Shown piece after piece: positions 31,770 to 37,319 of a DNA stretch of 37,319 nt. Position numbers and translations under genes: made by a program. The notes beneath the pieces were generated by a model. That model was given only the letters and a program-made list of their open reading frames with translations, had not been told where the DNA came from and searched no databases. Source of the stretch: Flammula alnicola (taxonomy: Eukaryota; Basidiomycota; Agaricomycetes; Agaricales; Strophariaceae); the NCBI GenBank assembly GCA_015499995.1, contig JADNRV010000415.1:1-37319 (forward strand), in the 5' to 3' direction. Position 1 is the stretch's first letter; every line of letters begins with the position of its first letter.

Positions 31770-34700
31770 ATGAACAACCTCAAATCGGTCCTCGAAAGTC
31801 TCAAGAGCGAGAAGATCAAAGAACGTCAGGAGGCCTTAACTTCCATACGTGAAGTCTTCTCACAGGACACAGTTGTCGCAAGATTTCATATCAACCGGAA
31901 TGGAGAGAGTAACCCCAAAGTCTGGCTTTCCGTGTTCCAAGCTCTATTCACAACGGTGATGCTTGAGAAGGGGGTCGCGAATAAAACTAGCACGAAGTCA
32001 GGCACCTCCTCTGCAACGGCACTCCGAAGGCTCTCCGAGGCAGCCAGCATTATTCGATGGCTCACAGAACGAACCGTGCATCTAATAAACAAGAAGGTGG
32101 CCATCGCCCTATTTCAACACTTGACACAAATGATGGCATCCGATCGAACGCCCCACGCCGAATTGTTCAAGCCAGTGGCCTTGGATTACGCAAAGGCGCT
32201 TAAGTGTCTAGCGAGCCACACACCGCATCTCGAACATTTAGATGATTACTTATGGGTCAAGATGGTTGAAATGAGCCTCAACGTTATCCTGAGCGACCCT
32301 ATCAATGCCACTTTTGCTCAGGGAGACGAAGAAGAGTCTGCGATTGATGTCGACTCTGATATGTACATGGAGGACGAGACAGCCGAAGAGGACGAGCCCG
32401 GTCTTCCCAATACCGCTGCAGGTAAAGGCAAGAAACGTCCAAGACCCGACCCTACACCAATGCCAATACTCTCCCCTCGGAAGGCAAAGAGTCAAGCCAG
32501 GTCCAGGCGAAACCTACTTACTTCGGTCTCGCTTGAACAGGTCGAATTTGCTTCTCTTCTCTCTATCCTGCTCGCGTCTCCTGTCGCACCCATCCTATCC
32601 AACGAATACCCAGGCCTACCCAACGGCATTCTCGTACGTCTACAACGATTCCTCGAGCGATATCCCGCAGATTCGTCGCTTCTACACGACTACCTCAACA
32701 TCCTATCCTCTACTCTCGATCACCTTTCGCTGAATAAGAAGCACGAAATTGAAGTGTTTGCCCGATCAACGTGGGTTGGGCTGGTGGGTCTGTGGGGCAC
32801 CAAGGACAGACGTATGAAGGAGGGTCTTGTCGTTGTATTGCGGCATTTGTTCCAATTCGTAATCTGTCCCAGCTTTTCGGAAGACACGAAGTTGGCATTT
32901 TTCGATTGTGCAGATGGGATTAGTCGCCTATGGCATTTACTTGACGGCGAGGCGGAAAGCAGGTGGGGTGTGGATGGCTTGGCACTTGATGCTTTGAGGT
33001 TGCAAATAATTGACCCTAAAGATATCGATCATGGGCTTGAAAAAGCATTCGTTGCGAAAACCTTTCGCGCAGGGTGGAACTTCGATGCGGGGCAGGCACT
33101 ATCATGGGCGAACCTAGAATTGCAAGCTGACTGTGCTGGCAAAGTAAGTCCATTATCGTTCCTCTTCAAACCTTGTACGATGCTTATAGCCTGCAATTTA
33201 GTTGTTCCAGCTTTCTGAATCGATGCATTCTACTCAAGCAGCTGGATCCATGCAAGGAGATACAAAACGCATAAAGCTCGAGAATCCAATTACCTCACTT
33301 CTCCATTCGATCCAAACGGGAAACGGTTCTCGTGTGCGGAACTACCATCTACAAGCCCTCCTTTTCTTCGTTGACCGCTACTGGTTTCTTGTTCATGATT
33401 CACTCAAGCAAGGTATCATTGACGTCCTCCTTCAATATGTCACATGCGATGATGGCACCGTCCAGTCTTGGGTATTTCTCAATTTTGCAGCCATCGCCTA
33501 CGCAGAGGGGTCAAAGGCCATTAGAAGGACAAAGGACACTGGGAATGTGCTAGAGTCCTCTGTGTGGGATTCAATTTGGACCCATGCCATTCGCAGGGCG
33601 AACGTCCCAGCCATCTGCCGTGCCGCTTGCCATGCTGGTCAAAGCCTCTTAACTTCGTTGTATCCTCAAAGTTCAAATCCTCCCGAGTTTTTCTCACAAC
33701 TCCTCGCGTCCTATTGGAGATTGAAACATTCGCAAAAGACATGGACGTCCAAGGTCCTTCTTACCCCTTCGATTCTGTTTGCACGTTCCTATCGCAGTGC
33801 CTAACAATTGCCAGTCAAGATGCTCGGCTTTACCGGATGCATCTCGAAGATAAGGTGCTCAGTTGGTTCGTTGACAGTTGGAAGATAATGGGCGGCGGTC
33901 GAATGAAGATGGTTCCACATACGACAGTCGATATTCTACTTTTGCTCGAAACTATTTGTGGCCTCTCGAAACGCGTGGCTCTTATCGCTCATCCGTTATT
34001 GCCGGAGAACGAGATCGTCGACAGTGTTGTGGAGGAAAACAAAATCAAGGTCATTCGAGATTTTATGCTGTATGCCAAACTACCGCCCTTCATCCGGCAA
34101 CCTGATACCCCCGGAACGTCTCCTGTGAAGACAGTCGGAGCAACCACGACCAACTCCAGTAAAAATGATGCAGCCGAAAGAATCCAGCTCCTCGCACCTC
34201 GTGGAAGAGAACGGAAGATATCATCCTTTTTTTGAAGACACTCGAATCTTTAATAGTTGAGTGGGAGGGTTCGAGGGAAAACCACAATCACCCTACTGCC
34301 GAAATGACTCGCCGCTCTTTGGATATCGCTGTTGCAGCTATAGCGTTTGAATCGCTGCTTACACTTAACGGCATAGCATCCAATCGACAAGTTTTGCAGA
34401 GTTCTGCCAAAATTATAACGATGCTCACACGACTCCTGACTGATCCGTTTTGGTCTGTAACTGAAAAGTTACTCGTTGCACATGCCCTCGAGATACTTAT
34501 TCTCGAAGAAGAAAACTCTCAAGATGGTGCTTTTCACGAGACGCTTTCACGCCCTGGTCCGGGCTCGGGCATCAAGGAGCAAACGCTGCAACGCTTGCTT
34601 CTCCGCGAGGTGGTGGGGAAAGAGGATTCAAGCAATGATAGGCTTAATTTCCTTCGGCTAATATGGCAGAACGCCGACGTAAGTCAGATGTGATTCCAAC

Positions 34701-37319
34701 TCAAAGCACATATATTAACCAAGAATCTAGGTACAAGACGCTCTTGGGACCGTTATCACAGTTCTGCGAAAAGTACTCGAACAAATTCTCAATGGATCGT
34801 CAAGTACATCGCACCAACAAGTAGTGGATGTGGACGACAAAGATGGATTTGGGCCCATTCGAACAACCAATCTTCAGAATTCTGCAGCGAATGTACGAAA
34901 GATGGATGACGATCGCCCTACCCAACATCTGCTCGAGATATGTATCGGATTCTTGGCATGTGGACCGTTCCTACAATCTCCTTCCGCTGAACCAACGAGA
35001 GATAAAGAACTAGCACAACTCGTTATTGCCAGTACAACAACGCGACCGGAGAAATTTTGCCTTGTCTGTCCTCTGTTCTTCAGTCAAGTCCGTCAAGGCA
35101 CCCTATCTTTGCCAATAAAATACCTGGATGGCTTCTTCGACAAATTCGAGCATTTACTCACAGAATATTCGTACTCGAGGAGCGAACGTTTCCACCAGCT
35201 ACTTCTCGACCTATTAACCTCAAGCTTGGGTGTCTGGAAATCCGATGACGCCAAAGCGGAGCAAGTACACGAAAAGTTTCGTCAGTTTTGTAGCTGGCTC
35301 TCTGGAGCCCTCAGGTCACAAAAAATCCGTTCATGGACTCTTCGGGACGCATTCGCCCGATTTTTGGACAGATATTTGTCAGAAGATCCAACGCAGGAGT
35401 CATGGGCCTTGCAGGATGAATTCAAGAAAGAGGAAGATTACCAAGATTGTCTTCCGACTTCGTTACTTCCTAGGCTTAATGCTGATCCTGACATGAGGGT
35501 CCGCTTTCGCGCAGCTGTCATCAATGCTCGCCTGTATTCGCTGTCAGACCATCTCCAGGTGCTTCCTCTTGAGATGTATGATCTCATGAAGAAATCGTAC
35601 ACCGTAGATGTTCACAAGTGCGTTGCATCTGAGCTGCTTTGCATATATATCATACTCAATTCTTATCTTTTCTAGTTATGAACACATGCTAACGCGCATG
35701 CTGTCTCTTGGGAATATCATGGTGGTTAGTTCTGCCGTTCGCCGCGGACCTTATTGGCACTTGCTGGAAACCTGTGTTCATAGTCAGCAGTATTCAAGCC
35801 ATATTGAAGCTATCCTTACCGGAGTTTCTGAAAGATTGGGCATGCCTTCACTATCGGTGCTATTCGATGCATATGCCTCTCAGATCGCTTACTCCCTTCG
35901 CCAAGCAGACGGAGACTTCATGACTTTCCCTCCACATCTATTGGGCTATCGCGATCGAAAGCAATGTGCAGAAGCTGCATTTCGCCCCTTCACACCAACA
36001 TATGTTCTTACTGATGGCCGAAGGCATTTTGAAAGTCACTGCAAGGTTCTCCACAAAAGTGTAGCGGACGGTCTACGAGATTGCTTTGGCGACATCGTCG
36101 GTTATCACATTACGACCTGGATGGATCAATCTCTTGATACCTCTGACGATGAACTAGAACAACATCTGAAAGAAAAGATGGCTCCTTTAGAGGATTTCCG
36201 GTCGACCTTTGAGCAGAATGTTGACAGTATCGTCACCATGATATTGCGATCCCTGGGCGAACAAGACTTTTCAGAAAGTGGTCCAATTGTGTCAGCACTG
36301 CGATCATTTGATCAAACTAACAAGATTGCTTCAACCTTCCTATCCCTAACTTCACATCGTGCTTCCGATACCTTCAAACCTCATACTCCAAATCTTCCAA
36401 TATTTCCTACACAGACCATCCTCCGAAGCTTGCTTTGGTTATCTTCTCGGATGCCCAATGCATTTACTAAGGCGACCACATACCACGTATTGCATCAACT
36501 GATGAAGGACATCCACCACACCCCACTTGTCAACGAACAACATCGCCTGATCAATGCGATGACCATATGGATGGCATATCGTCGGCACGACTTCGAAGAT
36601 ATAACGCTGTTGCACACCGTGATTCATGGGGCTACTTACTTCTGTCTCAGTCAGATTTGGCGCGCTCCGCCAATCAATCCTGGAATGGTCATTTCGATAT
36701 TACCGAGCACTGATGCCCAAAGATCCTAAAGATCCTAATCTGCAAGGTTCCCGTCTGCCGAATGTCCTCATCTGCATATGTTGCGTTGCTCGTGACTACG
36801 CATCCAACAGCTTTGATCGGTCGATTTCGGAGATGGGGAATAACCTGTTAAATTGGATCGACCAGCAAGCTTACTCGTTTTCCAAAGTGTCTATCTTTCA
36901 ACCTGTGATTCTGCGCGCACTTGCGGCCTGGCCACACCAACCTTCATCCCAACTGTTGGCGCTTTACACGAAATCACGATCATCGATCTGTCTTCTGTCC
37001 TCGAAGACCACCACATCACATCCAACAAGTTCAGGCTAGTACGCAGAATCAGGGAACAGTCTAGAGTAAACGGCGATACGGACGATCAATACTCGAAAAC
37101 CTACTTCTGGCGTCTCAAAGAATGTATACCCCCCACAGATCGTCTACAAGACGAAGATGTAGCGGCTTTCGCCGAGCTTCTGTCCATCAGTCATGGAAAG
37201 ATATCTAGTTTCAACCCAGAACGCCCTGATCTCAACGCCCCTCGTCCTCGCCAACGCCGTATGTTCAAAAAAAGAGGCACAGCAGAAGATGCTTTGGCTC
37301 AGGACGCCATCACTTTAGG
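31770..37319 (+). CDS. TEL1: Tel1/ATM checkpoint kinase, N-terminal part (window end truncates)
   Basis: Tel1 is the ATM-type PI3K-like kinase that senses double-strand breaks with the Mre11 complex and maintains telomeres. Residues 11-23 fit the Tel1/ATM N-terminal (TAN) motif L-x3-K-x2-E-R-x3-L exactly. Helical HEAT-type sequence follows, with an acidic insert near residues 190-215. Exons by eye: 31770-33143, 33202-33637, 33688-34124, 34181-34678, 34731-35617, 35676-36608, then 36655 to the window end, about 1740 residues. The FAT, kinase and FATC domains would lie beyond 37319. Introns 2, 3 and 6 are inferred from frame changes; intron 3 borders are the least sure. Near 36962-36970 the frame changes again (PSSQLLALY to EITIIDLSSVLEDHHITSNK) with no usable splice pair, suggesting a 2-nt insertion in ttacacg or a sequence error. 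Confidence 0.82.

Overview
The window looks like genomic DNA from a filamentous basidiomycete, probably an agaricomycete. Genes are split by many short GT..AG introns of about 45-60 nt. The recognisable proteins are fungal: a Pmt4-type protein O-mannosyltransferase, Tel1/ATM, a RING-PH-VWA scaffold of the Ste5/Far1 type, a DOPA 4,5-dioxygenase-like enzyme and cystathionine beta-synthase. All exon boundaries and translations were worked out by eye from splice signals and frame continuity; no database was searched.

Layout. (1) About 1-5400 is a repeat-rich arm. It holds a secreted kinase-like gene (+), a broken NAD(P)H-hydrate dehydratase fragment (-), an F-box-like/LRR-like gene (-) and a chimeric relic. 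(2) About 5400-17000 is a single-copy island: cystathionine beta-synthase (-), a 2.5-kb stretch with no recognisable gene, a DOPA-dioxygenase-like gene (-), and the RING-PH-VWA scaffold gene (+). (3) About 17000-23530 is a second repeat-rich arm. It carries the same modules in inverted orientation and permuted order: NAD(P)H-hydrate dehydratase pseudogene (+), second secreted kinase-like gene (-), second F-box gene (+, frameshifted), a captured fragment resembling the sorting nexin MVP1 (+), and the same chimeric relic. (4) About 24900-26950 is a third copy of the F-box module (+, intact). It ends about 90 nt upstream of PMT4. (5) About 27000-37319 is housekeeping: PMT4 (+, complete) and TEL1 (+, N-terminal part only, cut by the window end).

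The most interesting system is the pair of secreted kinase-like genes. Each has a signal peptide, a basic Kex2-like (KR) processed leader and a minimal protein-kinase-like core (AxK lysine, HxDLKDxN and DFG). Between the two copies, introns and flanking DNA are close to identical, but exon 4 and exon 7 have diverged strongly. Even so, all seven exons stay open in both copies. This pattern of noncoding DNA being better conserved than coding DNA suggests rapid diversification of a secreted protein. That is inference; the function is unknown. The housekeeping genes show no operon-like logic, and their grouping probably reflects chromosomal position only.
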